Assembly: GCA_965263155.1 (NCBI GenBank)
Contig: OZ253586.1
Location: forward strand, 2,232,001 to 2,296,000
DNA length: 64,000 nucleotides
DNA from: JAAXIE01 sp965263155
Lineage (GTDB): Bacteria > Chloroflexota > Dehalococcoidia > Lucifugimonadales > JAAXIE01
Direction of reading: 5' to 3'
Shown here: piece after piece, positions 7,733 through 17,321 of the stretch
How positions within the stretch are numbered: the stretch's first letter is position 1
How the letters are laid out: each line of letters starts with the position of its first letter
The notes under the pieces: model-generated
Seen by the model: only the letters and a program-made list of their open reading frames with translations
The model's database searches: none
Told to the model about the DNA's origin: nothing
Made by a program: the position numbers and the translations under genes

Positions 7733-10700
7733 CTATGGGCTGAGCATTTCGCGGAGCATCCCGACCGGAACGCGCCAGAGATACTTTGGCCCTATGAAAG
7801 ACTTTCCCCGCGTACGCCGGACATACGTGATGGGGACTTCGCGCATACGCATTCCTTTCTTTAGAAGATCCAGGGTCAATACTTGGGCGTAGTTGTAGTC
7901 GTGGATGATTTCGGCGCACTCCAAGGCACGGCGAGAAAAGGCCCGAAACCCTGTCTGTCCGTCACTAATGCGGCGACCCGCAGCCAGGCACAGCAGTCCG
8001 GTAAAGAAGAAATTAGCGAAACGGCGAGTGATTGACTGGTGTTCGATGGTCCCCCGGTAGCGGGACCCCAACACGTAGTCCGCTTCTCCGGCATCTATGG
8101 GAGCCAGCAGGTGGGGAATCTGTGACGGCGAGTATTCGCCGTCGGCATCGATGTACACAGCAGCGCGGGCGTCCAACTCTCTAGCGGTCGCCAAGCCGGT
8201 GCGCAGGGCCGCCCCAAGCCCCCTGTTGGTGTGGTGACGCACCACGACATGAGCGCCGTGGCTTCGCGCGACATCCCCCGTGCCATCTGTTGACCCGTCG
8301 TCCACCACGATGATGCGCATGCCCGGGACCAGTTCGGTGGGCATCAGCGCAAGGGTATCGGGCAAGTTCTCCGCCTCGTTGTGGGCCGGGACAATCACGG
8401 CTAGGGGCTTGGCGCTTTCGGCGGCCTCGGTAATGCCCAACACCTGCCCTACCGACTGCAAGGGCGGTTGGATGCCTAGGAAGCAGGCAACGGTGGGGGC
8501 GACGTCCATGACGGACCGGAGATTTTGGAATTGGCCCGACTGCTCCACGCCCGCGCCCCAGAGGATGCAGGGTACGTATATCTCAGTCGGACTCATGTGA
8601 CCGTGCCCGCCGATGCCTATGCCCTGCCCGTGGTCCGAGGTAACCAGTACCGTGGCATCTTCCAAGTAGCCTGCCTCCAGGCACCAGTGGAGGAAGTCTT
8701 CGATGATCCTGTCCGCAGCCTCGATCTTCGAGAGGTACTCCGAGTTGTAGCTGCCCCGGGCGTGACCCGTCTGGTCTACGCTCAGTAGCTGCACGATCAG
8801 CAGCTCTGGGTCGTCGCGCTCCATCACGAACCGCGCCCTCGAAATAAGAGCATCATCTATTTCGTCGTTGTGAGTGACGGCTGTCACCGTCTCCACGTTC
8901 TCCTCGCCGAAAGCGTCCACCAAGTGGGCTATGCCCACGAGCTTGCCGTTCATTCCCGCGGCCCGCAGCGAGTCGAATATTGACTCGCACTTCACTCCTA
9001 GGTTGGGCACAAAATTGCTGCGCATCCCGTGGAGCTGGGGTGGTGCCCCAGTAAACATGGAACTGAAGCCGGTAACAGTGCGGGCCGGATACACTGTGGC
9101 CGTGTTGACGTAGTCGGCTCCCTCACGCCGCAAGCGGTCGATACACGGGGTGTTTGCTTCATCCAGACGGTCGAAGCGGCATCCATCGATGACGATGGCG
9201 ATGAACCGCTTGCAGCGGGGTTGGGTGCTGGAAGGCAGCCGTGTTGGCGCCAGTGTGGGAGCAGGGGGCCATGTGAAGAACCACTGGTGGACCAGCAGGG
9301 TCACAACACCCAATCCTACGATGAAAATTTCCACTCCCAACACCGTTCCTAAGGCAGGCCGGTGCACCACCAACTGGAATGCCATCACCAGCAAGAGACA
9401 CTTTGGGACCTGCTCCAAGAAGTTCCCGCTGGTGGGGTCCGGGTTCTCCAAGACGAGTCGCCAGAATCGGGTGAAGTTGGTCCATGGCGTACCGATGCGC
9501 AGGTGGTAGTAGACGGTGCCCCACAGAAAGATGGTGAAGGTGAGATAGAGCCCCAGTACTACAGCCAATGCCGTCAGATCGACGAAACGGAATATGCCGA
9601 GAAAAGCGGCTAGAGCGAGCCACAACACTACTCGCAGCTTGAGAGGGAAGTCGAAGCGGTAAGACAGCGAGAAGAGGGGGACCAAAGCCACGATAGCAAT
9701 GCCCGCCTTGGCCCAGTAGCCTGCATCCAATGCGTGGGGCAGGCTCAGCAGCATCAGAGTTCCGACGACGAACACGGGGGTGAAGGGCTTGCCCTCATTG
9801 AATACGTTCCAGAGGCGGGCTGCGATTAGCTCGAAGCGAGACGCAGCCTTGGCTCCGTCGGAGGTTCCGCGGAACTTCTGTAGGGGGTTAAATTCTGGCA
9901 CATATCTCACCGCCGTAAGCGTGAAGCCTAAGGCTATGGTATAGGAGTAGGCGAACTTAAGGCCGTGGGTTAGGGCGGCCAAAGCTAGTCCTTCCTCAAA
10001 GGGTATGCCATGGGCATATAGAGCTCCCGCCATGACGCCCTCGTATACGCCGATGCCTCCCGGCGTCACATGAAACATCTGGAAGAGGATGGTGAATGCT
10101 GTCACTGCCACGGCTGCCGGAATCGATATTTCTGCGCCAACCGCCTCAGCAGCCACGATCAGTACCGCTGCTTCCAGTACCCAACTCGGCAAGGTCCACA
10201 AAGCTGCGTGAGCGACCCGGACCGCGGATACTTGGCGCAATTGCGACTGGAACTCTTCGAACCTGCTCCGGAGTGGGCCAGGCACCCAGACCTCGAGACG
10301 GTTCCAGCGTAAACCCAATAGGATGGCCGCGCCGGCGAGGACTACTGCCGCTGGCAAGGCCAACCCTTCCACCCACAATCCACCCCTAGCGGAGAGAGAC
10401 ACCAGTGGACCCACCACGGCTGCGATAGCGACCAAAGCTACCAAGTCCAACATACGAGCCACAGCTGTAGTGGTGGCAGCCTGCGCCAAGGGGATGCCGG
10501 ACCTCTCCGCGACCATCGGACGGACCAATTCGCCTAGCTTGAACGGGAGAATATGGTTGGCCAACAGTGCGGCTTGTATAGCTACGAACAGGCGGAATAT
10601 ACCCGAGCGGCCAGTGATCAACGCCCGCCACGCGAAGGCCCTCAAGAGGAAGGCCCCTGTGTACGCGAGCGCCAGCACAACAAGGAGCAGAGGCTGGCCT

Positions 10701-10894
10701 CGGAACCCAGGGATTGCAGACTTGAAGTGGCCCCAATCGGCAAAAAAAACCACCGCGAGAGCCACGCCAACAGCTAGAAATACCGACAGGAGGATACGCG
10801 GCATTGAGAGGGCGCCCACACTCTTGATAGCACGTGTCTCACTGGACGTCATGTTCGGCCTGTATAGCGTAGTAGCGTCCGATCCTTGGTTCAT
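7733..10894 (-). CDS. Triple fusion: flippase-like membrane domain + alkaline-phosphatase-fold phosphodiesterase + GT2 glycosyltransferase
   Basis: 1053 residues. Residues about 30-340 form a lysylphosphatidylglycerol-synthase/AglD-type membrane domain (HILPFKLGELVRP; FHVTPGGIGVYEGV). About 370-545 is a second helix bundle. Residues 562-825 are an alkaline-phosphatase superfamily phosphodiesterase: IDGCRFD (Asp569), YPARTVTGF (candidate nucleophile Thr606), SVDQTGH, VTSDHGQ and GGHGHMSP supply a complete two-metal site. Residues 828-1053 are a GT2/dolichyl-phosphate-mannose-synthase-like domain (VIVPAHNEAENLP, VVDDGSTDGTGD, YIDADGEYSP, TGFRAFSRRA). It could couple synthesis, hydrolysis or turnover of polyprenyl-phosphate sugars to membrane transfer. 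First gene of a four-gene operon; 53 bases separate it from the next. The upstream start has only a weak ribosome site. Confidence 0.88.
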   Translation of the reverse strand: MNQGSDATTLYRPNMTSSETRAIKSVGALSMPRILLSVFLAVGVALAVVFFADWGHFKSAIPGFRGQPLLLVVLALAYTGAFLLRAFAWRALITGRSGIFRLFVAIQAALLANHILPFKLGELVRPMVAERSGIPLAQAATTTAVARMLDLVALVAIAAVVGPLVSLSARGGLWVEGLALPAAVVLAGAAILLGLRWNRLEVWVPGPLRSRFEEFQSQLRQVSAVRVAHAALWTLPSWVLEAAVLIVAAEAVGAEISIPAAVAVTAFTILFQMFHVTPGGIGVYEGVMAGALYAHGIPFEEGLALAALTHGLKFAYSYTIALGFTLTAVRYVPEFNPLQKFRGTSDGAKAASRFELIAARLWNVFNEGKPFTPVFVVGTLMLLSLPHALDAGYWAKAGIAIVALVPLFSLSYRFDFPLKLRVVLWLALAAFLGIFRFVDLTALAVVLGLYLTFTIFLWGTVYYHLRIGTPWTNFTRFWRLVLENPDPTSGNFLEQVPKCLLLVMAFQLVVHRPALGTVLGVEIFIVGLGVVTLLVHQWFFTWPPAPTLAPTRLPSSTQPRCKRFIAIVIDGCRFDRLDEANTPCIDRLRREGADYVNTATVYPARTVTGFSSMFTGAPPQLHGMRSNFVPNLGVKCESIFDSLRAAGMNGKLVGIAHLVDAFGEENVETVTAVTHNDEIDDALISRARFVMERDDPELLIVQLLSVDQTGHARGSYNSEYLSKIEAADRIIEDFLHWCLEAGYLEDATVLVTSDHGQGIGIGGHGHMSPTEIYVPCILWGAGVEQSGQFQNLRSVMDVAPTVACFLGIQPPLQSVGQVLGITEAAESAKPLAVIVPAHNEAENLPDTLALMPTELVPGMRIIVVDDGSTDGTGDVARSHGAHVVVRHHTNRGLGAALRTGLATARELDARAAVYIDADGEYSPSQIPHLLAPIDAGEADYVLGSRYRGTIEHQSITRRFANFFFTGLLCLAAGRRISDGQTGFRAFSRRALECAEIIHDYNYAQVLTLDLLKKGMRMREVPITYVRRTRGKSFIGPKYLWRVPVGMLREMLSP

Positions 10895-11096
10895 TGCTCA
10901 CAGGGGAGATGTCTAGACTATTCCATGAACAATGTATACACTAATATATAAAGTGAGTAGAGATATATCATCTGGAATCTATCATGTCAAGTATGATAAG
11001 TGTGCCGACTAGGTAATTTGGTAATATACTACTGCATCAGCTGATGTGTAGACCGATGAGTGACATGATAGCCAAGGTCTGACGGGGGAATGGCAA
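10895..11096. promoter_or_regulatory. AT-rich divergent intergenic region
   Basis: This 200-base gap separates the divergent minus-strand fusion operon and the plus-strand dehydrogenase and is far more AT-rich than its surroundings (runs such as CACTAATATATAAAGTGAG). TTGGTAATAT at 11018-11027 gives TG-G-TAATAT, an extended -10 candidate for the dehydrogenase with about 70 bases to its start. The same decamer lies in front of the epimerase gene. GTATACTAATA before the epimerase and GTATACACTAATA here are also similar. Suggests shared control of sugar-nucleotide genes. Confidence 0.4.
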
Positions 11097-12446
11097 TTGA
11101 ACATCACGGTGGTGGGTTTGGGCCATTTGGGATCCGTGGTGGCAGCGGGTCTTGCGATGGGAGGCCATCGCGTAATCGGGGTGGATATCGACCGCCAGCG
11201 GATTGAGAACCTTCGTTCAGGAAGGTCACCGTTATACGAACCTGGTCTGGAGGCATGGCTGCGCTGCGAACTACACTCCGGCAATCTGCGGTTCTTCCAT
11301 CGAGACAACTTCAATGGCCCTCTGGGCGATATCGTTGTGATGGCTACCGGGACCCCAACTGCCGAAACTGGTGCAGCCGACCTCTCACAGGTGTGGGATG
11401 TCGTGGCTTGGCTCAAGACCTTCGACCTACAGGATGTGGTGCTTGTCATGAAGAGCACAGTGCCTCCAGGTACAGGCATGAGCATCTTGCAGGAGATCGA
11501 TGGAACGGGTGCCCACTACGTCTCCAACCCGGAGTTCCTCGGAGAGGGACGGGCCTTGGAAGACTGGCGGTCGCCCGAGCGCATCGTGATTGGGGTCCAA
11601 CCTGCGGATGGGTGGGTCATCGAAACTATCGGACGGATGTACGAGGGCATAGAAGCGCCCTACATCGTCGCTGATCCCACCAGCGCCGAGATGATCAAGT
11701 ATGCCAGCAACGCCTTCCTAGCCACGCGGATTTCCTTCATTAACGAAATCGCGGCCGTATGCGATCAGGTAGGAGCGTCCGTAGACGTGGTGAGCAAGGG
11801 CCTGAGTATGGATTCCAGGATGGGGACGAGGATGCGGGCTGGTATTGGCTACGGGGGGTCGTGCTTCCCCAAGGACGTGAGAGCGCTGGATCACCTCGCC
11901 CTCTCAGAGGGGCTGCATCTTAGGCTGCTCAGGTCGGTGATTCAGATCAATAATCGCCAGCGCTTGCTGCCACTACAGGCCTTGCAGCAGCGCTTCGACA
12001 ACGATCTCTCCTCATTGACGGTCGGCGTGCTGGGCCTCTCCTTCAAACCGGGGACCGACGACGTCCGGGAAGCGGCGTCTCTGTGTCTGATACGCGCGCT
12101 GGTCGATGAGGGGGCTACAGTGCAAGCCTTTGACCCTCGGGCTAACGAGGCTGCCCGGCCAGTGCTCCCAGCTACGGTGACCTTTGTGGAGGACCCAGTG
12201 GAAGCCTGCTATGGTGCGAACGCCATAGCACTCTTGACGGAATGGGCCGATATCGTCCAAGCAGATTGGCGCAAGATAGCAGCGTACATGAGGCCACCCA
12301 AGCTGCTTTTCGATGGACGAAACGCGTTGGACCCGCATGACATGCTGAGGTTCGGATTCGAGTACGTTGACATAGGTCGAGGCCTCCGGGGTAACGACCC
12401 CTGCAATGGGCCGGTTAAGCACAGGACCGGGTATTGCCCGCGTTGA
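11097..12446 (+). CDS. ugd: UDP-glucose 6-dehydrogenase
   Basis: 449 residues, the normal length. N-terminal NAD-binding motif VVGLGHLGSVVAAGLA with VIGVDID; PLYEPGLE; STVPPGTG; SNPEFLGEGRALEDW; central helix TSAEMIKYASNAFLATRISF; catalytic Cys256 in GYGGSCFPKD; C-terminal Rossmann segment VGVLGLSFKPGTDDVREA. Oxidises UDP-glucose to UDP-glucuronate in two NAD+-dependent steps in the cytosol, supplying acidic sugars for exopolysaccharide; a GDP-mannose or UDP-hexosamine dehydrogenase cannot be excluded. The start is TTG at 11097, placed directly before the Rossmann strand and behind a GGGGGA purine run. Confidence 0.93.
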   Translation: MNITVVGLGHLGSVVAAGLAMGGHRVIGVDIDRQRIENLRSGRSPLYEPGLEAWLRCELHSGNLRFFHRDNFNGPLGDIVVMATGTPTAETGAADLSQVWDVVAWLKTFDLQDVVLVMKSTVPPGTGMSILQEIDGTGAHYVSNPEFLGEGRALEDWRSPERIVIGVQPADGWVIETIGRMYEGIEAPYIVADPTSAEMIKYASNAFLATRISFINEIAAVCDQVGASVDVVSKGLSMDSRMGTRMRAGIGYGGSCFPKDVRALDHLALSEGLHLRLLRSVIQINNRQRLLPLQALQQRFDNDLSSLTVGVLGLSFKPGTDDVREAASLCLIRALVDEGATVQAFDPRANEAARPVLPATVTFVEDPVEACYGANAIALLTEWADIVQADWRKIAAYMRPPKLLFDGRNALDPHDMLRFGFEYVDIGRGLRGNDPCNGPVKHRTGYCPR

Positions 12447-13009
12447 CGCGGCTCCTCTCGTGCAGGTTGCTGAAGACAAAGGGGAGTGCTGTTGAGGACC
12501 CTTGGTGACGGCTAAACGCTGGGGTTCAGTCAAGTATTCGTTCGGCTGGAACGCCAAATAACAGGAAAGCGCAGGAAGTCAGACTAGCTGCTGCCTGGCA
12601 CAATCATACAGGATCATATAGTTGAAGCTTTTGAAAACGTTCGCGTCTACCCGTTGCTGAAGGACTGGCTACAGCGCAACTAGGCGACGACACGCTGATT
12701 ATCCTGCAATGAAGGGCCTGAGGATCAACTCCTCCCGCAGCCGGGTACAGAACGGGGGGGGTGAAGGCGGGTTTGGCAACCCTGATGATGGCCGGGTGCT
12801 GCCCGTCTCGGTGGAACAGCGCGGGGCCCCATGCCGATTGGAGAGTATGGACGGGACCCACTGATGCTCCCCAGTTGGGGACCACGGACGAAATCCCTTC
12901 GTGAAGAAGCGGGGCCACGTGGACAACCAGCTGTTATCCCGACCGTCTCGCCTTGGCCAAGCTACCACCGCCGCCCATGACGGATGGTTGGGCATGAGGT
13001 CAGGGACAA
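12447..13009. other. Non-coding stretch, nothing recognised
   Basis: Several short frames on the minus strand (12604-12995) have coding-like composition but are broken against one another and match no family I know. No promoter, terminator or RNA gene is evident. Confidence 0.4.
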
Positions 13010-13066
13010 ATTAGAGGTATAGCGAGAACCGCAAGGCAAAGGTTCTTGATTTTGTCCAGTACGGTG
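13010..13066 (+). repeat. Dispersed repeat B, copy 1
   Basis: A ~57-bp segment (ATTAGAGGT... AAAGGTTCTTG... TTTTGTCCAGT..GGTGG) recurs with few changes at 42231-42287. It is directly followed by repeat A. Non-coding. Confidence 0.6.
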
Positions 13067-13125
13067 GGCCTGACTTGACGGTGGGCAGTACCATCTTCGA
13101 ATTGTGGCTGGGTCTATGACATCCC
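13064..13125 (+). repeat. Dispersed repeat A, copy in plus orientation
   Basis: Contains GTGGGCCTGACTTGACGG and GGGCAGTACCATCTTCGA followed by TGTGGCTGGG. The same core occurs at 49522-49583 (plus) and, inverted, at 55464-55542 and 55567-55645. Function unknown. Confidence 0.65.
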
Positions 13126-13329
13126 GGCAAACGTCCGCCCAACGACACTGACCGCCCTTCATGCGATCCAGAGTGCGGGTCGGTGGCTCACGGGGCTCAC
13201 GAGCCTCTTTACAAACAAATCAGGAGGCCCGCTAGCTGGTGCGTCAGGAGACGGCTGTTTGTACTCCGCGCTGGTCCTGCCGTCCGGCCTACCATTCCGA
13301 AATGCGAAGGCTCCTCGCAGTTCGAGCCA

Positions 13330-13535
13330 GCCATATGGCGGGGTCGCGCTCCAAGACGGGACGCTTCTTGGCCCCATCCTGCACCATGACCTTTCTGTAC
13401 CCGTAGGGGGCACGACTAGTCATCCAGAATCCACGGAGGGCAGCGTCGCACATCCCCCGCGCGACCTCCTGGGCGAGGATATCTGTTATCCAATCGACAC
13501 CAAGAACTCAGGTACTGGTGCATGGTGGATCTGGA
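13330..13535 (-). pseudogene. Fragment of a large serine recombinase
   Basis: The reverse complement aligns base by base with the recombinase gene at 19596-20873. The stretch encoding VQDGAKKRP followed by LERDPA corresponds to VQDGAKKRPKLEPEPA there, and the preceding sequence matches the RGFWMTTYSPYG region with frameshifts. Only about 70 codons of the N-terminal recombinase-domain border remain. Confidence 0.65.
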
Positions 13536-13939
13536 ACCCGGTTGAAGCCGACAGGGGACACGGACGACCGACTTCTCTTCAATGCATGAGATCGCTGACT
13601 CACGCCTGCTTATGTTGTAGGATAGCCCGATGGTAACTATCGATTGGGAGGCATCCCATAGAAGCGTATTGTTTTAAGTGTCGGTCGAAGAGGGAAATGA
13701 GTAGTCCCAAGGCCATCACGATGAAGAATGGCCGCCCGGCCACTCAGGGTGTATGCCCAGTCTGCTCCACAAAGATGTTCCGAATCGGAAAGGCTGCATA
13801 GTTCCGAGTTTCCCAATGGCCGCAGCGAGTAGCTTTCCGATTGCGTCGGAGCAATGGCGATTTCCACGTTATTGCTCACCTAAGCCCTCGGTGGCTCCGA
13901 AGTAGGGCCTAAAGGCCGAGCCGTCGGTGGACAGGTTGG

Positions 13940-14110
13940 ACTTGGAATTGCGGGCTATGACGTGGGGAACGTCGTCGCTCAACCGCGGTGGAAAAGCCCT
14001 GGCCACGGTCCGCCAAGCTGTAGCTGCGTACGGTGTTTCTGTGGATACTCAATTCGCGAGTGATCGCTCTGAGGGAGACTCCTCTCAGCTTGGCCCGCCG
14101 CGCATTCTCT
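13940..14110 (-). pseudogene. Transposase-type helix-turn-helix remnant
   Basis: Minus-strand text RGVSLRAITRELSIHRNTVR fits the DNA-binding HTH of IS21/ISL3-type transposases (G-S-x-R-A-I-A-R-E-L-G-I-x-R-N-T-V). No catalytic domain follows; the frame degenerates afterwards. Confidence 0.4.
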
Positions 14111-14679
14111 CACAGAGTCCTCTGCGAGCAGTGGGTATTTTGTGCTGTTACTCCTGGGACTTGCGGGGCCTCAAGTCCCGGTCCACGTCGCCAGTTTGCA
14201 ATATCGCGAGAAGTTGGCGAAACCCCCGCCTGCAGGAGGCCCGCTCCCCGCAGGGGACGGGAGCGTAGGCGTAGCACGCGACGGCTTTCGATACGGCGCG
14301 GTGTCCTCTGAGTCTCGACCCCTGTCTGTCTTGGACCTCGGCTGTATACGGGTCATACCCACCCCACAAGAAACCGTTTGGTAACCCTTAGTTACACCTA
14401 CGACCTAGTGGTTGTCCAGTGGCAACTGCCACCCGTGCGACCCTAGGGAGCTGATTCATTTAGAACAACTGCTATCTTAAATGTTCTAAAGACCTGTCTG
14501 TCGAATTATAATGCCGCCCGCGTGGTGCGTGAAAAAGCACACACACAACCCAATTTCCCGGCCTCGCAAGATAGGGTATCGACAGAACATGCGCCGGTGA
14601 ATGCGCCCCCGCCATGAGGCCCTGCCGAGCAAAAGGCTACGCCGATGCTGCGGAGGCAGGACGGGGAGATAATTCGGTC

Positions 14680-14980
14680 GGAGCTACTGCTGAATCCGCG
14701 CTGGTGTCACCAGACGGCAAAGAAATGGGCACCGTAACCATCACTCAAGGACCCAAGGGCGTCAAACTCCTGCCGAAGTGATGGGATTGGCCGCGGGCGG
14801 CACGCTATCGGTATTAAATCTGTTGGCGCCTGTGTCCCGAGCTTCGGGGCCGCCGGCGGTGATTTCGCCCCCCACGGTTATGAGCATGCCTTTCTCCAAG
14901 GTAGCGGCCCGCATGTGGGCCACCTCCCCAACATCTATGCGGGAGGCGACGGCTCCGCGCGAGCCGATTTCTTCACTGCG
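14680..14980 (+). pseudogene. Decayed Cu/Zn superoxide dismutase
   Basis: First frame: LVSPDGKEMGTVTITQGPKG, the N-terminal strand pair of SodC, ends at a stop at 14779-14781. Another frame then gives HAIGIKSVGAC, GAAGGDFAPHGYEHAF, GPHVGHLPNIYAGGDGSA and ARADFF, which follow the SodC order 'H-I-H..G.C....aGGHFnP....GPHaGDLPNi...DG.a'. Two expected metal His positions are altered (HAIGI, GGDF) and the C-terminal Cu ligand region is missing: sequence identity ceases exactly where repeat A-like DNA begins (14982). Clearly inactive. Confidence 0.7.
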
Positions 14981-14981
14981 T

Positions 14982-15010
14982 GGAAGAGGTTCGAGTCCTC
15001 TTAAGTGGGG
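14982..15010 (+). repeat. Partial repeat A with T-arm-like hairpin
   Basis: AAGAGG-TTCGAGT-CCTCTT is a perfect 6-bp hairpin, followed by AAGTGGGG. The same block in the inverted copy ending at 55645 reads GGTTCGAGTCCTCTTAAGTG. It sits at the 3' breakpoint of the superoxide dismutase remnant. Confidence 0.5.
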
Positions 15011-15476
15011 CATCCCTCCGAAGAATCATCACCCCCCAGCCTACTCGTCTCGGCAGACCATACGAGTCCCGGATATGAGTTCGATAGGCTATCCATCGAA
15101 TCCCTAAGGGCCTGCCTCCATCCATACTCGTATCCACCATACCTTCTCGGCAGCTCGATCTGCTTGACGACCTCCTCGGGCTTGGTGATCCACCCCGTAT
15201 CGTGCAAGCCATGAATACGCGAGTGGGAGTCACTAAGATCCGTTCACGCTGGGGAAGTACCAGTTCAGCTTGTGGGGCGCTCGTGGAGAGGAGCTACGCG
15301 TTCCCATCCGAGTGGTGTCGAACACCAAATTTGAGGAAGTCAAATTCTTGCCCGCCTCCTAGCGGGGCGTCCTAGCAAGAGCCTCATTGTAGATGTCAGC
15401 GACGTACACGAGCTTCTTATAGTCCAGAATTCCCCTTCCAGAGGGACCATCTCGAACCCAAGCCACGCCTTATACT
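15011..15476. other. Gap with an unrecognised minus-strand open stretch
   Basis: A 68-residue minus-strand frame at 15001-15207 (containing TGWITKPEEVVKQI and YGGYEYGWRQALRDSM) has natural-looking composition but no start context and no recognised family; probably the remnant of a larger gene. The rest shows nothing identifiable. Confidence 0.3.
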
Positions 15477-16331
15477 GTGAACGGGATTACAAGGCGAAAC
15501 CTTGTGCCACACGGTTCTGGTTTCAAGGTCATCTTTTCCAGCCGTCCAGGACGCCTGGCTATCGCCGTCGCGTTGCTGGGTCTGTTGGCGTTTGTGGCTG
15601 TGCCTTGGTTCTGCCGCGGGGTTGGAGCTTGGCGCAGTGAAGTGCGTGTGATGGAAGCACATCTGCATTCCCCGACCAGGTTGGAGTTCTATGTCGGATC
15701 GTGCCAGGGTTCTCCAGAAGTGTCGCTCTTCCGGGAGGCGGACACCGAAATACAGGTCAAGGTAGTTGCGTGGATCACTCCCTTATTGTGAGGTGCGGAG
15801 TGCTTAGACTCGGTTCATGTCCAACTTCAGGAGCCACCGGGAGACCGCGTCGTCATTGACAGGCACAATGGGGAACAGGTGGAGGTCAGCGGAGACTCAA
15901 TATATCGCGACGCGCAGCCACGGGCCGATTGGAGGGTGGTAGAAGTGCCCGGAAGGCCGGGCGAGGCAGAATTCTCAATGCGCCTGCCTCCTGGTTGGGA
16001 GTTGAACGTGATGCGGGCTGTCGATGGCTACGTGGGCGAGGTTTCGGGAGACAACATGCGGCTTGACCTAGATTACGGAGACTTCTCCCGGATCTCGGGC
16101 CCGGTGAACGATTCATCCCACACTCATGTGGAGACCTACCGGGGCATCGGTGGTCTTCCGGCCGAATTACTCATCTCGATTACCTCTAGCGCCGGGTACA
16201 CCGGAGTCTACTTCCCCAACTTGGGTGGCTCTCGCCTGAGTCTTGTAGGCCAAGACCTGACGCTGGAGCAACAGCGTAACGCCGTTGCCGTGTTCGCGAG
16301 CATCCGCGTTCAGACATCTCCGGACACATAG
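15477..16331 (+). pseudogene. Membrane-anchored hypothetical protein interrupted by one in-frame TGA
   Basis: A single frame runs from GTG 15477 to TAG 16331 with only one internal stop, TGA at 15789-15791. The N-terminus has one membrane helix (LAIAVALLGLLAFVAVPWF). The region before the stop (VGSCQGSPEVSLFREADTEI, QVKV) and immediately after it (DSVHVQLQEPPGDRVVID) both align with the intact small lipoprotein at 17943-18341 (QSCHQQPQLELLRETADEV; DAVICQLQEPLGERRVLD). That shows the TGA lies inside one ancestral gene. The extra C-terminal domain (ADWRVVEVPGRPGEAEF...) is unknown. A point mutation or sequencing error is likelier than recoding. Confidence 0.6.
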
Positions 16332-16715
16332 GACCGAGGACACCCGCTGGAGTGGCGAATAATAGTGTACCTTGGGGCAGCGACTTCGCGAATTCACCTC
16401 GCTCCATTGCTAGGGTCGAAGACTCCACCACACGGACAAAATCAAGAACCTTCACGCTGAGGTTCTCACTGGCTCTGTAGTGCATGTTTTTCGAGACCCA
16501 AGCTGTGGATGTGCTGTATCCTTGGTACGTAGAACTTCGGTGTAGGGCGAACTCTCTTGGCCTCCAAAATGGGAGAGTTCTTGGGATCGCGATTGGAACC
16601 ATCCCGAGATACACCTCCCATCCAAGTCATCCCCTTGGGATTTGCCCTCCCCGCCCCCGCCCTTATGCTTTAGTGAGGTCTGGTGTAGTCCCAAGAGAAA
16701 TCTGTCGAGGGCTCT

Positions 16716-17279
16716 ATGTCCCCCACACCACCGAAACTCGCAATGCTTCTTCTGGTGATCATCGTCATGCTGATCTTGACTGGGTGTGGTGGTCAACATG
16801 AACCTCCCCCTCCCACACCGGCGGTCGTAGTCCCATATCATCACCCTGTGCCCGACAACTCCCAGGAGGGGCTGGACCGGTACGTGAGGGAGCTTGAGGG
16901 GTACGGGGGGTTCTACTTTCTAGAAGAAACTCCACACATCGTCTACGTATATATGCTGGATGTCACTCAGGTCGAGTCCGCCGAGTACATACTGAGTCAC
17001 CATAGCGTGGTGCGGGAGCGGGGACGGGATATCACTATCACCCACATGGCCATGGTTCAGGCCGGATATAGCAAGTGGGAGCTGAGGAGGATGCTGGTCG
17101 AGGCAATCCGAGCCCTGTCGGGCGCTGGGATCACAATGACCTCAGGCGGAGTGGACACCAAGAGGAATATGATTGAGGTGGGTATAGACCATAAAGACCT
17201 GAGGGACGAGGCCGAGGCGGTGCTCGCAGAGCACGGCATGCCCCTTGATGCCATTAAGTGGGTATATGGGGGATGGTAG
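16716..17279 (+). CDS. Small secreted lipoprotein of unknown function
   Basis: 187 residues. N-terminal hydrophobic helix with lipobox (LILTGCGG), then a short Pro-rich linker and a globular domain with two similar halves: FYFLEETPHIVYVYMLD and later GGVDTKRNMIEVGIDHKD, each followed by helices. Alternating 'ITxxxxVDxxxNxIEVGI' strands are reminiscent of the pro-domains of some bacterial serine proteases, but no protease is adjacent and I do not assign a function. It lies in a run of small plus-strand secreted proteins (15477-18341). ATG at 16716 is internal to a longer open frame and is chosen because it starts the signal peptide. Confidence 0.65.
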   Translation: MSPTPPKLAMLLLVIIVMLILTGCGGQHEPPPPTPAVVVPYHHPVPDNSQEGLDRYVRELEGYGGFYFLEETPHIVYVYMLDVTQVESAEYILSHHSVVRERGRDITITHMAMVQAGYSKWELRRMLVEAIRALSGAGITMTSGGVDTKRNMIEVGIDHKDLRDEAEAVLAEHGMPLDAIKWVYGGW

Positions 17280-17321
17280 CCGTTATGAGAATGGCCATGG
17301 TTAACCCTACTGCTTGCTGCG

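Noticed and set aside
14982..15010. tRNA 3' end
   Set aside because: The T-arm-like hairpin is perfect, but no matching acceptor, D-arm or anticodon arm is found upstream, and the same block recurs as part of a repeat.
15789..15791. Selenocysteine TGA
   Set aside because: No insertion-element hairpin is evident after the TGA, the paralogue has no Cys at this position and the family is not redox-related.
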